Shown: positions 1 to 12,506, counted from the stretch's first letter. The stretch: DNA of 64,000 bases from Lactarius indigo (GCA_025766275.1 JAFKAC010000183.1:18257-82256), one strand, 5' to 3'. Notes: generated from the sequence alone by a model not told the origin. A program made the numbers and translations.

Positions 1-1741
1 GCGACGCTACGCGAGAGTGCACGTACGCATTGACATGCAGCGTAGCGCACGCCGGTGTGCCTGTGGGCTAACGCAGTGGCCAAGGGAGGGAGCAGCCGCT
101 GAACGTCTGTCACGTCCCGTCGGATGTCATTGTCGGCAAGTGAGAGGACCGCGATTGCCGTAAGCGCAGCCTCACGCAGCCGGCATAGGCTCTCCGGTTC
201 GTCTTCCTCCCATTCAGACGGTGTTTTGCTATCCGGAGGAGGTGGCGGGGTCAGGGTACGAACGAGCTCGCAAAGTTTCGCAAGAGATCCTCTGTCGAAA
301 GCGGTTTGACAAAGGTCCTTCTCGTCCATCACCAAGTAATCTAGAGAGCAATTCAGTCGGGACCATATATGCAGCATTGGCTCATGAAATGTGACTCACT
401 GAGAACAAAACAAGCTTTGGTACGACTTTGAGGTGATTCAGACTTCGAATCAATCATACGGTTCATCACATGCAGCACAACAAGAGAGGAGTTAAGGTCC
501 GGTTGGGCTGGATGATGGTGGTTGGTTGCAGTCGCGCGAATGATGTGCGTCGCGCTGGAAGCCCGGTCAGTAGGCATGATAACAATCAAATATTAGTTGT
601 CTCTACCATAGGCTCGCTGCGAGCTGCACATCCGTAGAACGGGATTTACACAGTCCCAAAACCAGCACCAGTGTGGGGGGAGACTCTGACATTATTCTCA
701 GAATCAAGAGACTACGGACAGATGGCCAAAAACACCGCGCACCAGGGATAGACCTGGCCACGGGGGCCTTAGCAAGGTGGACAGCAACATCGTGATTGTC
801 TTTGGCGAGTGCGGCAAGGGCATTCAATGCAGTCTCCTGTACCTTGACGTCACGGCTGCGCAGCAGCGCCGTAAGATGACGCGCAACCCACCCACCACCG
901 CTAGACTGTGCGGGTGCTACGGTTTCTGGGCGTTCCCAGCGGCGGCGCCCGCGTGGGACCTCTCGGGTCCGTTCGGCCGGAGGAACCCACTCTGCTACGG
1001 TGGTGCGATGACTCGGAGCGCGAAGCGCCGAACCAAGTAGCTGTGCGATACACATGCTCACCCGCGTTGAGGCATCAGTGAGGAGAGGGAGGTACAAGTC
1101 TAGAACCTCGAGCTGCGCAATAGAAGCTGTCAGGCCGAAAGAAGGAAGACGAAACTGAGCGGGTATCCGTACCTGGAAGAAATACTCGAGCGCAAGTTTT
1201 GCATCATCGCGGACAGGCGATGAGTCATTTCCTAGACCCCATTGCGAGGGGCCCACTAGCTCTGCACATGCTGCGGCGATTGCGCGAAGGGCGCGGGCGA
1301 AGGCAGCTTTGATTGGAACAGGCTCAGAGGGGCCGAAGCGCGAAATGGCATAGAGGAAGGACTGATGGGCATTGGCGTGGAGGAGTCCGCGGAGGGCCTC
1401 CGGGGAACCTAATGACACAAGGATAAGTGTACGTGGGAGACGTGCGCAGCAACCTGCCAACCCCGCACCGTAGGATAAGGAGGTTATGACCTGGGCAGCT
1501 TCGACACGGATATCGTCTTGTGATCCTGCGACTTCCTCGAATTGTTCCGGGGCGTTAAGACATTTCACGAGGCTGACCAGGGAAAGAAACGTGGTCACAT
1601 AGGCGGACAGAGGGGAAGAGCAGTGACGCACGTGGCAACAAAGAGCTCGTCGGCGGCTAGTGCTAATTTCGCAGAGGGGTTACCGATGACATTATTCTTG
1701 ACCCTCTTGAGGGTTGACACGTTGACTGTCTGAATAGTCAT
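1..1741 (-). CDS. ARM-repeat protein, ARMC8/Vid28(Gid5)-like, 5' part (runs off left edge)
   Basis: The gene starts at the ATG whose complement is at 1739-1741 (MTIQTVNVSTLKR...) and continues past base 1. Short GT-AG introns restore one frame. One joins FVAT to LVKCLNAPE, one joins SLSYG to SPEALRGLL, a 60-nt frame-neutral one precedes LEVLDLYLPLL, one joins KAP to ESPPTLVL, and two lie at about 555-606 (ASL-C-ATHIIRA) and 341-399 (before YLVMDEKDL). The protein is rich in ARM/HEAT helices such as DIRVEAAQVITSLSYG, VQETALNALAALAKDN and GVRYAACQCVRALSR. In order and wording it resembles fungal ARMC8/Vid28, the scaffold of the GID/CTLH ubiquitin ligase; I am fairly but not fully sure of that orthology. 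Its ATG lies about 210 bp from the divergently transcribed RdRP copy 1, so the two share a promoter region. The four RdRP units downstream carry broken copies of its first ~300 bp. Confidence 0.72.
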
Positions 1742-1887
1742 TGTAGCAAATGAAAGGAGCTGAAAGGGGAGCACGAGTGGGAAAACGGATATTTGGGAAC
1801 AGCGCCTTTCAGCCTGTTATGGGGGTCACATCATCATTCCGAGGCATTGCGGCTGCGCACACCTGGCCCGCAGCCTTTGGGAATTCC

Positions 1888-1900
1888 TTTTATAAGAGCA
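1888..1900 (+). promoter_or_regulatory. TATA-type core promoter of RdRP copy 1
   Basis: TTTTATAAGAGC with TATAAG at 1891-1896, 58 bp before the ATG at 1949. The element is at the same place in copy 3 (TATAAG, 12642-12647) and copy 4 (17784-17789). It is weakened to TTAATAAG in copy 2 (about 7443-7450) and to TTCATAAG in copy 5 (about 22943-22950). Role assigned from position and conservation only. Confidence 0.55.
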
Positions 1901-1948
1901 TCTGAGTATCAACGTGTTCGTCCGGCTACTCTACTGCTACATCTCCTC

Positions 1949-4900
1949 ATGGAAATCGAACTTAAACGCATAAGTTTCGATGCAGACGTCTATGATGTTC
2001 GCAAAGCCGTAGAGCTCGTCCTGCACGGACCCGATCTGTATGACCCCAACGACAGAGACAACAAAGGGAGAAAGCCCAACTTTCTAATCGTCATGGGCGA
2101 GAGCCCCGCAGGCCGTCTTCACAACGGGACTGCGATCCTCCGCGTGCCCTCTAAGCTAGGCTTACGACTCCTTCGGTGGAACAAGGAGTCAGACGACCAC
2201 AATATCGTTGTATGCGGACAACCCCTCCGTATTTTCAACGCCCATCGGAGTGCTCCCCACAACGTGAAGCAGGAGCTTGAAAAAGCGCTCTATGTCGACG
2301 CGGATCAAGATAAACTCCACACGAAAAAGAAAGAATATGCCAGCCAGGTTTGTCTGCGAGTCGCAAACATTCAATTTGGTGTCTGGTACAGGGAATCAAG
2401 TGGACCACACAACCGAAGTCGAGCCTTCTCGACCGAGTATGATCGAGAGTTCCTCCGTCAGAGTGCAGCATACATCACAGTCGTCTACGAATATAGCCAC
2501 ATCCGCATTGACGTGAGTACCACCCTCTCCGTTCGCGCGCGCGTAACCGACGTCTACCGCACTCAGATAGGACAGAGACACACGGAAGAGGACAATTTCC
2601 TGATTATCGTCAAATTCACCTCTATAAAAAAGCTCGGCATCGGTTACGACGAATTTGGTCAACCGTGTGCGTATTTCCAGCATCTGTGCCGTGAGTGACT
2701 GAGAGGAAACGACCATCAGTCATCATATTTGACTTGTTCGCGCCTCCAAATTTTGAGCAAGAAAGCTTCAACAACCGGGCCCCAGAAGGAGTCGAGCGAA
2801 AGGGGAAATTTAAGACGCGCGACCGCATATCCACACTGAACGATGCACATGCTTCCATCGCCCCATACGCTCATCATCTCCGTATCGTCCTAGCTGACCC
2901 CGACGACCTCCTCAAGTTCGAGAAGGTGTGCCACATCGCGGAGTGTGAGCCGCGCCCAATTCGCATCGCCCGAGTCGATGCTCTGGCAAAGAAGTTCTTC
3001 GCTCACCGCGAATTATACCACCTCCGACGCTGGATAGAGACGATGGACTGGAAGAATGCGTTCCAGATTGAGGCCTACGTACGCTGTGGCCTTCTCAATA
3101 CCCACGACCTCCTCCGCTCGTTGCAGAAACCAATACAAGACGTGATTCGTGACTACGGCGACGAGGCTAGCGAGTTATTGCGTCTGTTTTCCGTGGAGCT
3201 CAGAATGCCCCAACTGGACGCTAACCCGATTGACTGCCTCGCACGTGTCCGCTCGGAGCACACCACCATCAAACCTCTCAAACTCGCGGATGGACACATT
3301 TCTTGTCATCATGTCATCATCACTCCATCGCGCATCCTTCTCGAGGGCCCCTATGCAACACAGTCCAACAGAATCATCCGACACTACCAGAGCCACGACC
3401 CTGCTCTCGTCGAGTGCTTCATACGCGTGGAGTTTCGTGACGAGGACCACCTCCATTATCGCTGGGACGGGGACGTAGATGGCTCGTGGTTCCTCCAGCA
3501 GCGAGTGGGGGGTATCTTGCGCGACGGTTTTACCCTCGGTGGGCGTACATTTGAGTTCCTCGCCTTTTCGATGAGCGCGCTGCGGGAGCATTCTGTCTGG
3601 TTCATGTCACCCTTCCGCGACCCCGTGGAGGGATACGTGACCGCGGAGAAGATTCGCGCCTCGATCGGGGACTTTTCCAAGACAAAGCTGCTTCGTATGC
3701 CGAGCAAGTACGCTGCGAGGATCGCGCAGGCATTCACTGCGACGGAACCAAGCGTGGAGATCCTTCGCGACGAGTGGGAAGAACAACCTGAATTGGGCCT
3801 CCACACGGACGGAGTCGGCACGATTTCTCCGGAGCTCGCTGCCAGGATCTGGAAGAAAAAATGCAATGCCAACGATCATTTGGGTCGTGTCGAGCCGTCC
3901 GCGTATCAATTTCGTTTCCTCGGGTACAAAGGAGTAGTCGTCGTGGACCACAGGCTGGAAGGTATCAAGATGCGTCTGCGCGAATCGCAGTGCAAGTTTC
4001 CGGTACTCGACGACGAAAAAGCCGAATTTGAGATCGCGCGGGCATTTGATTACCCAAACCCTGTCCACCTGAACAGGTTCGTTGCCTTGTATCTCCTACG
4101 TCTAGGCTAATTCATACTGGATCATCTAGGCCCGTGGTGATGGCGCTGGAAGATCGCGGCGTCAAGAAAGAGGCGTTTATTGATCTTCTGGAAAAAGCAA
4201 AAGCGAAGATTTACCTCTCTTGCGATTCACTAGAGATATTCGTTGAGCAACTCAGAGACCATAGCATGGGCGGTCAATATCACCTAGCCTTCGTCCTCGA
4301 GCAGCTCAACAAGCTCGGACTTGACTTCAAGGGTGACGTTAACAAAACGGCAATCAAGAAGCCATTCTTCGAAAGCCTTCTTCGTTACTCTATGAACCAC
4401 TCGCTTCGGGAGGTTAAGTTCAAGGCCCGCATCCCGGTTCCAAAAAGTTATCAGCTAGTCGGCGTTGCTGATGAGGGTCAGGCGTATATTAACGAAGGCG
4501 TGAATGAGGGGGATGTATTCACTCTCAAGCAGGGGTTCATTTATGGTGCGCTTCTCCTTGGCTCCGTATGCACGTCAGCTTATGCGATGGCATCTAGCAT
4601 GTGTGCAAAAATCAGCACATGAGGACCCTGTATTCTTGAAGGGCGCCTGTCTCATCTCTCGGAGCCCGGTCATCCACCCCGGAGATGGTTAGTTTCCCGT
4701 ATCGATCCTACCCAAAGCGTATTGTTTGTCTGACTTTTCCTAAAGTGCAGCGTGTCCACGCTGTCGGTGAGCCGCCTAAAGACAAGATATGCTTCTTCCG
4801 CGGCTTGAAAAATGTTGTGGTCCTACCTGCCGTTGGTACGTAGCGCCTTTTCGGTTCGTTCTTTTCATCGTTGGAATTTCGTTTCAGGGGAACGTTCCTT

Positions 4901-6114
4901 GGCTTCGTGCCTCGCAGGAGGAGACCTGGATGGGTACGTTATACGTGTACTCCGGATGCTGGTGTGGTTCATAGCATTCTCCAGGGATACATATGACATC
5001 TACATTGGAAATCCGGCCCTTCTCCCCACCGTCCAAACAGACCCGGCGCCTATGCTTGAGCCCAATGTGCTCACACTAGAGGAAGGCAAGCCCGATGCTA
5101 CTGTAGACGACATTTGCAAGTTTATCGTCGAATATATCAATTCTGATGTCATGGTACGTTCCCTACCAGGAGGTTATGCCCTCACGGAGGCTCACGTTTT
5201 CTGCGAATCATAGGGCATGCTAGCGAACCGGCATATCACCATCGCAGATCAGTCCAAGGTGTGGCGCTATTTCGTCTACGGTAGTATCACCTTCTCATCT
5301 CCGATAGGACGGCGTCTTCGATGAGCGGTGTAAGAAGCTCGCTACGTTGTGCAGCAAAGCCGTCGACTACGCGAAGAACGGCGTGCCTATCGACATTCAC
5401 AATAACCTCCCAAAATTGTTGATTAAGTTCAAGCCGGACTGGGACAAGAAGGAGGTGACCGGTGCGCGCGAGATGGATTACTACGAGTCAGATCGGGCGC
5501 TAGGGCATATGTTCCGAAGCATCACGCTGCGCGACCCAAACGAGCCCATCGATGGTTTCCTCACGACTCCTTCTGGTCAGACGGCTCCTCTCGAAGACCC
5601 GATATCCCGCGCGCTTGCCCCACTCGTTCAGAATACGCTCAATGCTACCACTACTAATGCTATCACGGAGCTACCGGCAGTAGATGTCCCAGAGGCGGAG
5701 GAGCTGCACGCATCTTATGTGCGCGAGATGCGCTACATTTGCGTGACGCACACACTCGTAGACACGCCGGACGTGCGCCTCAAAGAGGAAGAGGTCGTGC
5801 TGGGCACGATCACCGCGACTACGACGCAGCCGCGCTGGCGCAAGGACCGCGCGAACCGCATGAGACTGCATAGCAGAGCGCTCGTGCGCGACATCCGGGC
5901 GCAGATCGTCCGCAAGGCCGACGAAGAGGACCCGACGGATGAAGAGCTCCGCGCGGGGTTGCCGATCGCATGGGGGATGTGGTGCTGGGCGCAGTATCAC
6001 CTCGACAAGGACAAGGAGTTCATTGAGAGCTTCTCGCTGATTGTTCTCGGGGTCGTGCTCGACTGCCTGAAGCGTCTCGGTGGACTTCCGGAGGCCGCGC
6101 AATTCCCGAATTGA
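1949..6114 (+). CDS. Cellular RNA-dependent RNA polymerase, array copy 1
   Basis: RdRPs of this family copy single-stranded RNA into dsRNA that Dicer turns into small RNAs. I read ten exons: 1949-2512, 2567-2666, 2720-4076, 4130-4545, 4598-4687, 4746-4835, 4888-4933, 4985-5153, 5214-5258, 5308-6114. They sum to 3684 nt in one frame (about 1227 aa), normal for the family. The diagnostic core is PVIHPGD followed by NVVVLPAVG and ASCLAGGDLDG|DTYDIY. The catalytic D-x-D-G-D is split by the intron 4934-4984, with the first Asp codon at 4923-4925. Other family-typical blocks are HHVIITPSRILLEGP, YQFRFLGYKGVVVVD and the C-terminal helical domain starting DQSKDGVFDERC. The ATG at 1949 (MEIELKRISFD) is chosen over an upstream in-frame ATG because all copies begin there. 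No disabling change seen. Confidence 0.93.
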
Positions 6115-6360
6115 TATCTTTTGGTTATATGCATGTACGAATTCGAAGTTGTATTACGGTAGGAGAGTAAATAGAAGATGTACGATAGTTCGATCGCCCG
6201 TTGACGCGAGATTGATAATCAAGGCCTGGGGGGCCTGCGGCTACCGGGACCCGGAGCTGGATGTCTGCCATCCTCACCACCTCTCAAAGGGTTTTCACCT
6301 TCAACGGCCTTCCAAAACCTCCCTGAGTACTGCATTTACGCGCAGCTCACAATGGCACTA
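6115..6360. other. Spacer, 3' tail of RdRP unit 1
   Basis: The first ~110 bp resemble the tails of the other units (ATGTACG...TACGGTAGG...AGTAAAT...TGTACGATAGTT). The rest begins sequence found only in this spacer. No gene seen. Confidence 0.6.
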
Positions 6361-6645
6361 TGGCCTCCCGCACCGTCGCCGCCCTCGCGTCATCGCCACC
6401 ACCACCCCCAACCACGTCCCGAGAGCCAAGCACACACTTCCGTGTCACCCTCCGACGTTCCGGCATCTCTCTCGGAAAGCGCGCTCGGGGCACTCTCGCC
6501 ATGAAGGAACTCATCGAGGTGGAAAATGTGCCCGCGAGTGCGGTGAGGACGACGGGATAGCAGAGATCGGAAGGCAAGTCCCCGCGCGGGTTCGTGGTGG
6601 TTGGATCGAAGGTTGGGTCACTGTGACTGTTTACGTTCGTAGGTC
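6361..6645 (+). pseudogene. Mitochondrial ribosomal protein uL30 (MRPL30/Mrpl33-like) fragment
   Basis: An ATG at 6361 opens a short frame holding THFRVTLRRSGISLGKRARG, the typical start of mitochondrial uL30. It then jumps straight to MKELIEVENVPASAVRT, the typical end. The central segment of the family, including the conserved helix between these blocks, is missing. After a stop near 6560, KSPRGFVVVGSK is still readable in another frame, as expected for the C-terminal tail of the fungal protein. The fragment lies between RdRP units 1 and 2 and is absent from the other spacers. The internal deletion and frame break make it a dead copy; the functional gene should be elsewhere in the genome. 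Identification is from motif recognition. Confidence 0.6.
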
Positions 6646-6989
6646 TGTGCCCGTCTTTACGTCGAGCGTGATGATAAAGAAGTGCTCACCTAAGTTCATA
6701 GGGAGTTCTCATGCCGTCGAGGCTCGTCCGGCCGCCCCGAAGGAGCTCTTATTGATGCTCTGTACACCAATCAACCTCTATCTTCATTGGCCCTACCCCG
6801 TCTCGCTCCCATTAAAAAGTTTACTGAAAGCGTCGAGGACGGCATTCACAACGCGCATATAATTACATCCCATTTCACCATCGCTATATCCTCCGAATCC
6901 TCCAGTCGAGAGCAGCGCAGCTGGGTGCGCCCTCCGCGACTACATCCGTAGAGATCGCTATAGTTGGGCCGAAGTTTCGGTTTTTGTAG
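6646..6989. other. Unique spacer DNA between RdRP units 1 and 2
   Basis: Part of the roughly 750 bp that makes the first unit longer than the others. It follows the uL30 fragment and ends where homology to the other unit heads starts (GTTTCGGTTTTTGTAG near 6975). I see no gene in it. Confidence 0.5.
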
Positions 6990-7261
6990 CTGGACGTGCG
7001 CAGCAGCGACCCCGCAGGGCCGCAGCAAAAGACGAGGTCATCCACCGGTCATGACCTAGGCAACTTCGACACGGATGTCGTCTTGTGGTCCCGCAGCTTC
7101 CTCGAGGTGTCACCTAGACGGGGCGAGCAGTGAAACAAAGAGCTCGCCGGCAGCTGTTAGTACTGTAGAACAACAGAATTAGTTTTTCAGATGGGTCCTC
7201 GGCGACATTGTTTTTGGCCCTCTTTGACAAAGTTGGCACGTTGACTGTCTGAACAGTCATT
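6990..7261 (-). pseudogene. ARM-gene 5' fragment in RdRP unit 2
   Basis: The complement of 7239-7261 reads MTVQTVNVP..., matching the start of the intact ARM gene at 1741. Further in, EEAAGPQDDIRVEVA is followed by a stop where the parent has EEVAGSQDDIRVEAA. Part of the first intron region is present, so this is a genomic copy, not a retrocopy. Homology stops around 6990, about 300 bp into the parent gene. The promoter-proximal part is intact, so antisense-oriented transcription from the shared promoter remains possible. Confidence 0.75.
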
Positions 7262-7504
7262 GTGGTAAATAAAAGGGGAAAGGGATTGAAAGGGAACGCG
7301 AGTGGGAAAACGGCATATCCAGGAACGGCGCCGCCTTCAGTTACGGTCTGTTGTACTGTATGGTGGCCACATCGTCATTCTGAGGCTTTGCGGCTGCGCA
7401 CACCTGCTGCGTACACCTGGCCCGCAGCTTTCGGAAACCCCTTTAATAAGAGTATCTGAACACCCCCGCGTTCCTTAGGCTACTCTACTCTTACATCCCC
7501 CCGC

Positions 7505-10500
7505 ATGGATATCAATCTCAAGCGTATAAGTTTCGATGCAGACCAGTACGACATTCGCAAAGCCGTGGAGCTCGTCCTGCACGGGCCTGACCTGTATGAT
7601 CCCAACGACAGAGAAAACAAAGGGAGAAAACCTAACTTTCTAGTCGAGATGGGCGAGAGCCCCGCAGGCCGTATTCACAATGGGACTGCAATTCTCCACG
7701 TTGAGGCCAAGCTAGGCTTACGACTCCTCCGCTGGAACAGGGAGTCAGATGACCACAATATCGTTGTGTGCGGACAACCCCTCCGTATTTTCAACGCCTA
7801 TAAGAAGCCTTCTTACAAAGTGAAGCAGACGCTTGAAAAAGCGCTGTATATCGACCCAGATCAAGATAAACTCCACACGCAAAAGAAAGAATATGCCAGC
7901 CAGATTTGTCTGCGTATCGCAAATATTCAAATTGGGGTCTGGTACAGGGAAGCAAGTGCACCGCAAAGCCAAAGACGGGCCTTCTCGACAGAGTATGAGC
8001 GAGAGTTCCTCCGTCATAGCGCTGCATACATCACCGTCGTCTACGAATATAGTCACATCCGCATTGACGTGAGTACCACTCTCTCCATTCACGCGCGTGT
8101 AACTGATGTCTGTCCTATTCAGATTGGGCAGCGAGAAACTGAAGAAGACCACTATATGATCATTATCAGATTCACCAGCATAAAAAAGCTCGGCATAGGT
8201 TACGATGAGTTTGGCCAACCCTGTGCGTATTTCCACCATCGGTGCTGTATGTCGCTGAGAGACGACCGCTGGCATCAGTCATCATATTTGACTTATTCGC
8301 GCCTCCAAATTTCGAGAAAGAGGGCTTCAACAACCGGGCTCCAGAGGGCGTAGAGCGAAAAGGGAAATTCAAGACGCGCGACCGCATTTGCACACTGGAT
8401 GATGCACATGCTGCTATCGCTCCATATGCCCATCACCTGCGTGTCGTCCTGGCCGACCCCGACGACCTCCTCAAGTTCGAGAAGGTGTGCCACATCGCGG
8501 AGTGTGAACCACGCCCAATTCGCATCGCCCGAGTCGACGCTATGGCAAAGAAATTCTTCGCTCAGCGCGAACTGAACCACATCCAACGGTGGATAGAGAC
8601 TATGACCTGGAAAAACGCGTTCCAGATTGAAGGGTACTTGCGGTGTGGCCTCCTCAATACGCAGGATCTCCTCCGTTCGTTGCAGAAACCAATAGAAGAT
8701 GTTATTCGTGACTACGGCGACGAGGCTAGCGAGTTATTGCGTTTGTTTTCTGTGGAGCTCAAGATGCGCCAACAGCAGCAGCAGCAGCAACAGCAGCCGC
8801 AACAACAACTAGACGAAAACCCTGTGGACTGCCTCGCGCGGGTCCGCTCGAAGCACCCTACCCTCAAGCCCCTCCGCCTCGCGCAGGGGAACATATCCTG
8901 TCACCACGTCATCATCACTCCATCGCGCATCCTTCTCGAGGGTCCCTATGCAACCCAGTCCAACAGGGTCATCCGGCATTACCAGAAGCACGACCCCGCG
9001 CTTGTCGAGCGTTTCATACGCGTGGAGTTCCGTGATGAAGACCGCCTCCAATACCGTTGGGACGGAGACGTGGATGGCGCGTGGTTCCTCCAGCACCGCG
9101 TGGGGGGTATCTTGCGCGACGGCTTTACCATCGGTGGGCGTACATTTGAGTTCCTCGCTTTTTCGATGAGCGCTCTACGGCAGCACTCGGTCTGGTTTGT
9201 GGCACCCTTCCGCGATCCCGTGGAGGGATACGTGACCGCGGACGCGATTCGTGCCTCTCTCGGGGACTTTACAAAGCTCCTCCGTACGCCGAGCAAGTAC
9301 GCGGCGAGGATCGCACAGGCATTCACCGCGACGGACCCTAGCGTGAAGATTCGTCGCGACCAGTGGGAGGAACAGCCCGAATTGGGCCCTCACACGGATG
9401 GCGTCGGTACCATTTCTCCGGAGCTGGGCTCCATGATCTGGGAGGCAAAATGCAAGGCGTCTGGCAACATGCGTACGGACCGTGTCGAGCCGTCCGCGTA
9501 TCAATTTCGATTCCTCGGATACAAGGGAGTGGTCGTCGTGGACCACCGACTGGAAGGTATCAAGATGCGTTTGCGCGACTCGCAACACAAATTTCCGGTA
9601 CATAACGTTGAAGAAGCCGAATTTGAGATCGCAAAGGAATTCAGTTACCCAAATCCGGTCCATCTGAATAGGTTCGTTTACATTGTGTTTGCTATGTCTG
9701 GGCTAACTCATACCGGACCATTTAGGCCCGCAGTGATGGCGCTGGAGGATCGCGGGGTCAAGAAAGAGGCGTTCATTGACCTCCAGGAAAACGCAAAAGC
9801 GAAGATCTACCTTTCTAGCGAATCATTAGAGGGGTTCACTGAGCAACTCAGGGTCCATAATATGGGCGGTCAATATCACTTGGCTTTCATACTCGAGCAG
9901 CTCAACAAGCTCGGACTTGATTTCAAGAATGGCGTCACCACAACGACGATCGGGAGGCCGTTCTTCGAAAGTCTCCTTCGCTACTCAATGAACCATTCGC
10001 TTCGCGAGGTCAAGTTCAAGGCTCGCATCCCGGTTCCGAATAGCTATCAGCTAGTTGGCGTTGCCGACGAGGGTCAGGCGTATATTAACGAAGGCCTGAA
10101 GGAAGAGGATGTGTTCACTTTACAGCCAGGAAGAATATACGGTAGGTTTCTCGTTGGCCCCGCATGTACGTCAGCTTATACAATAGTATTTAGCATGTGT
10201 GCAAGAATCAGCACACGAGGACCCTGTATTCCTGAAGGGCGCTTGTCTTATTTCCAGGAGCCCGGTCATCCACCCCGGAGACGGTCAGTTTCTCTTGTCC
10301 TCTCTACTCAAAACGTATTACCGGTCTGACTTGTCCCATAGTGCAACGTGTCTACGCTGTCGGCGAGCCGCCAAAAGACAAGATTTGCTTCTTCCGTGGG
10401 TTGAAAAATGTCGTGGTCTTACCTGCCGTCGGTGCGTGACGACAGTCTCTTTAGTGCCTTTCGTTGTCTGAATAATTTGGTCTCAGGGGATCGTGCGTTG

Positions 10501-11720
10501 GCTTCTTGCCTTGCCGGAGGTGACCTAGATGGGTAAGTTGTATGTGTGCTCCAGGTACTGGTATTGTTTATGAGATCATCCAGGGATACCTACGACATCT
10601 ACATTGGAAATCCGACCCTTCTCCCCACCATCCAAGCAGAACCGGCACCTTTGGGCGAGTCCAATGTGTGGACACTAAATGAAGACGAGCCAGACGCTAC
10701 GGTCGATCACATTTGCAAATTTATCGTCGAGTACATCAACTCTGATGTTATGGTACGTTCCTGCTAAGCAGTTATGTCCTCACAGAGGCTCACACGTTTT
10801 GTGTGAACCACAGGGTTTGCTAGCGAACCGGCATATAATCATCGCGGATCAGTCCAAGGTGTGACGTCATTTCGTCTGCGGTATTATCGCCTCAGGATTC
10901 TCATCTCCGATACTAGGACGGCGTATTCGACGACAGGTGCATGAGGCTCGCTACGTTGTGTAGCAAAGCCGTCGACTATGCAAAGAATGGCGTGCCTGTC
11001 GACATTTCGGGCAATAACCTCCCCAGCCCTTTGATCAAGTTCAAGCCGGACTGGGACAAGAAGGAGGTGACCGGCGCGCGGGAGTTAGAGTACTACGAGT
11101 CGGATCGAGCGCTAGGGCATATGTTCCGCGGCATCACGCTGCGCGACCCAAACGAGCCCATCGCCGGTTTCCCCACGACACCTCCTGGTCTGATTGCTCC
11201 TCTCGAAGACCCGATATCCCGCGCACTTGCCCCACTCGTCCAGAGTACGCTTAACACTACCACCACAAATACCACAGATACATCTCTGGAGCCACCTGGA
11301 GTAGAAATCTTAGAGCCAGAGGAGCTGCACGCGTGCTACGTACGCGAGATGCGCTACATCTGCGTGACGCACACCCTCGTCGACTCGCCGGACGTGCGCC
11401 TCAAAGAGGAGGAGGTCGTGCTGGGCACGATCCTCGCGACCACAACGCAGCCACGCTGGCGCTCGGATCGCGCTTACCGTATGAGACTGCACAGCGGGGC
11501 GCTTGTTCGCGACATCCGCTCGCAGATCATCCCCAAGGCAAAGGAGGACGCCCCGACGGAGGAAGAGCTGCGCGCTGGGCTGCCGATCGCATGGAGGATG
11601 TGGTGCTGGGCGCAGCATCAGCGCGACAAGGACAAGGAGTTCATTGAGGCCTTCTCGCTGATTGTTCTTGGAGTCGTGCTCGACTGCCTGAAGCGTCTCG
11701 GTGGACTCCCGGAAGCCTAG
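7505..11720 (+). CDS. Cellular RNA-dependent RNA polymerase, array copy 2 (poly-Q)
   Basis: Same exon-intron plan as copy 1; every donor and acceptor I checked is intact. Start MDINLKRISFDADQYD; stop after GGLPEA. The first intron (after HIRID) is 54 nt without stops. The second intron joins GQP to FIIFDL, and the fourth exon joins across NR|PAVMALED. The active site ASCLAGGDLDG|DTYDIY is split by an intron (first Asp codon at 10522-10524). A copy-specific glutamine run (nine Q, then PQQQ, about 8769-8813) follows VELKMR; other copies have a short acidic linker there. The core promoter has a weaker TATA (TTAATAAG). By N-terminus it pairs with copy 4. Predicted to be functional; expression unknown. 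Confidence 0.92.
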
Positions 11721-12202
11721 GGGCGCGCTGTTTCGACTTAATGATTTTTGGATGTGTAAATGTACCACGGTAGGAAAGTAAATTGAGGGTGTACGATAGT
11801 TTGATTGTCTGAACGTAACAAAGGAAGCAGCGCATAGCACATGGTGATCGATGATGCATTTTTTTTAATGAAATCATAATCGTCTCTTCTCTGGTCAGAG
11901 TAGGAACCCGTCTGAGCCTCATCAACTAAAGCCCTGGAGTCTGGGATGTGAGCCTGTGAGAGCTGCATGCCAAGTGAAGTGAAGTCCGGGATAGGTATCA
12001 CGCCGCCATTGTCATCAGTCTGTTGCCATCCTCGTCTTACAGTAGGCTGGCTCCTTTCTTCGAAAACTGAAAACCACTACTCCCGGTCCTCGAACGACTT
12101 CAGAAACATATTAAAAGAAAACATTAGTTACTGTACAGATACGTGTGTGTCAGTGGTCGCTATGATTGGGCCAAGGTTTCGGCCTTTTCAGACGAACGTG
12201 CG
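11721..12202. other. Spacer after RdRP copy 2
   Basis: 3' tail shared with units 3 and 4 (GATGTGTAAATGTACCA, ACAAAGG..GCAGCGCATAGC, a CGTCTCTTCTCTGGTCAGAG block and CTAAAGCCCTGGAG). Homologous spacer is found at about 16860-17340 and in part at 22010-22500. No coding region recognised. Confidence 0.6.
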
Positions 12203-12506
12203 CCGCAGCGACCCCGCAGCATAAGATAAGGAGACCATGCAATCATGACCTGGGCGGCTTCAGCACGGATATCGTCTTCGGCGTATTGTGATACCGCAGC
12301 TTCCTAGAGGGTGTCAAGACATTCCACAAGGTTGATACAATAAAGGGAAGTGGTGCCCCACAGTGGTCACGTAGACTGGGCGAGCAGTGAAGCAAAGAGC
12401 TCGACGGCGGTTGCCAATAGCCTGAGAACTAGTTTTGCAGACGGATGTTTCGACGACATTGTCCTTGACCCTCTACGATGACACGTTGACCATCTGGACT
12501 ATCATT
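12203..12506 (-). pseudogene. ARM-gene 5' fragment in RdRP unit 3
   Basis: The complement of 12483-12506 begins ATGATAGTCCAGATGGTCAAC, aligned to the ARM start at 1741. Downstream the first ARM intron and the block corresponding to LVKCLNAPE (here VECLDTL) are recognisable, followed by the QDDIRAEAAQV-like segment broken by small indels. It ends at the same parental position as the other fragments. It has no continuation and is not a gene. Confidence 0.72.

Noticed and set aside
3175..4068. Long minus-strand frames opposite the RdRP exons (also at 7745-8275, 14315-14731, 24612-25112 and others)
   Set aside because: They recur opposite every copy because the coding strand is conserved; their residues are mirror images of RdRP codons.
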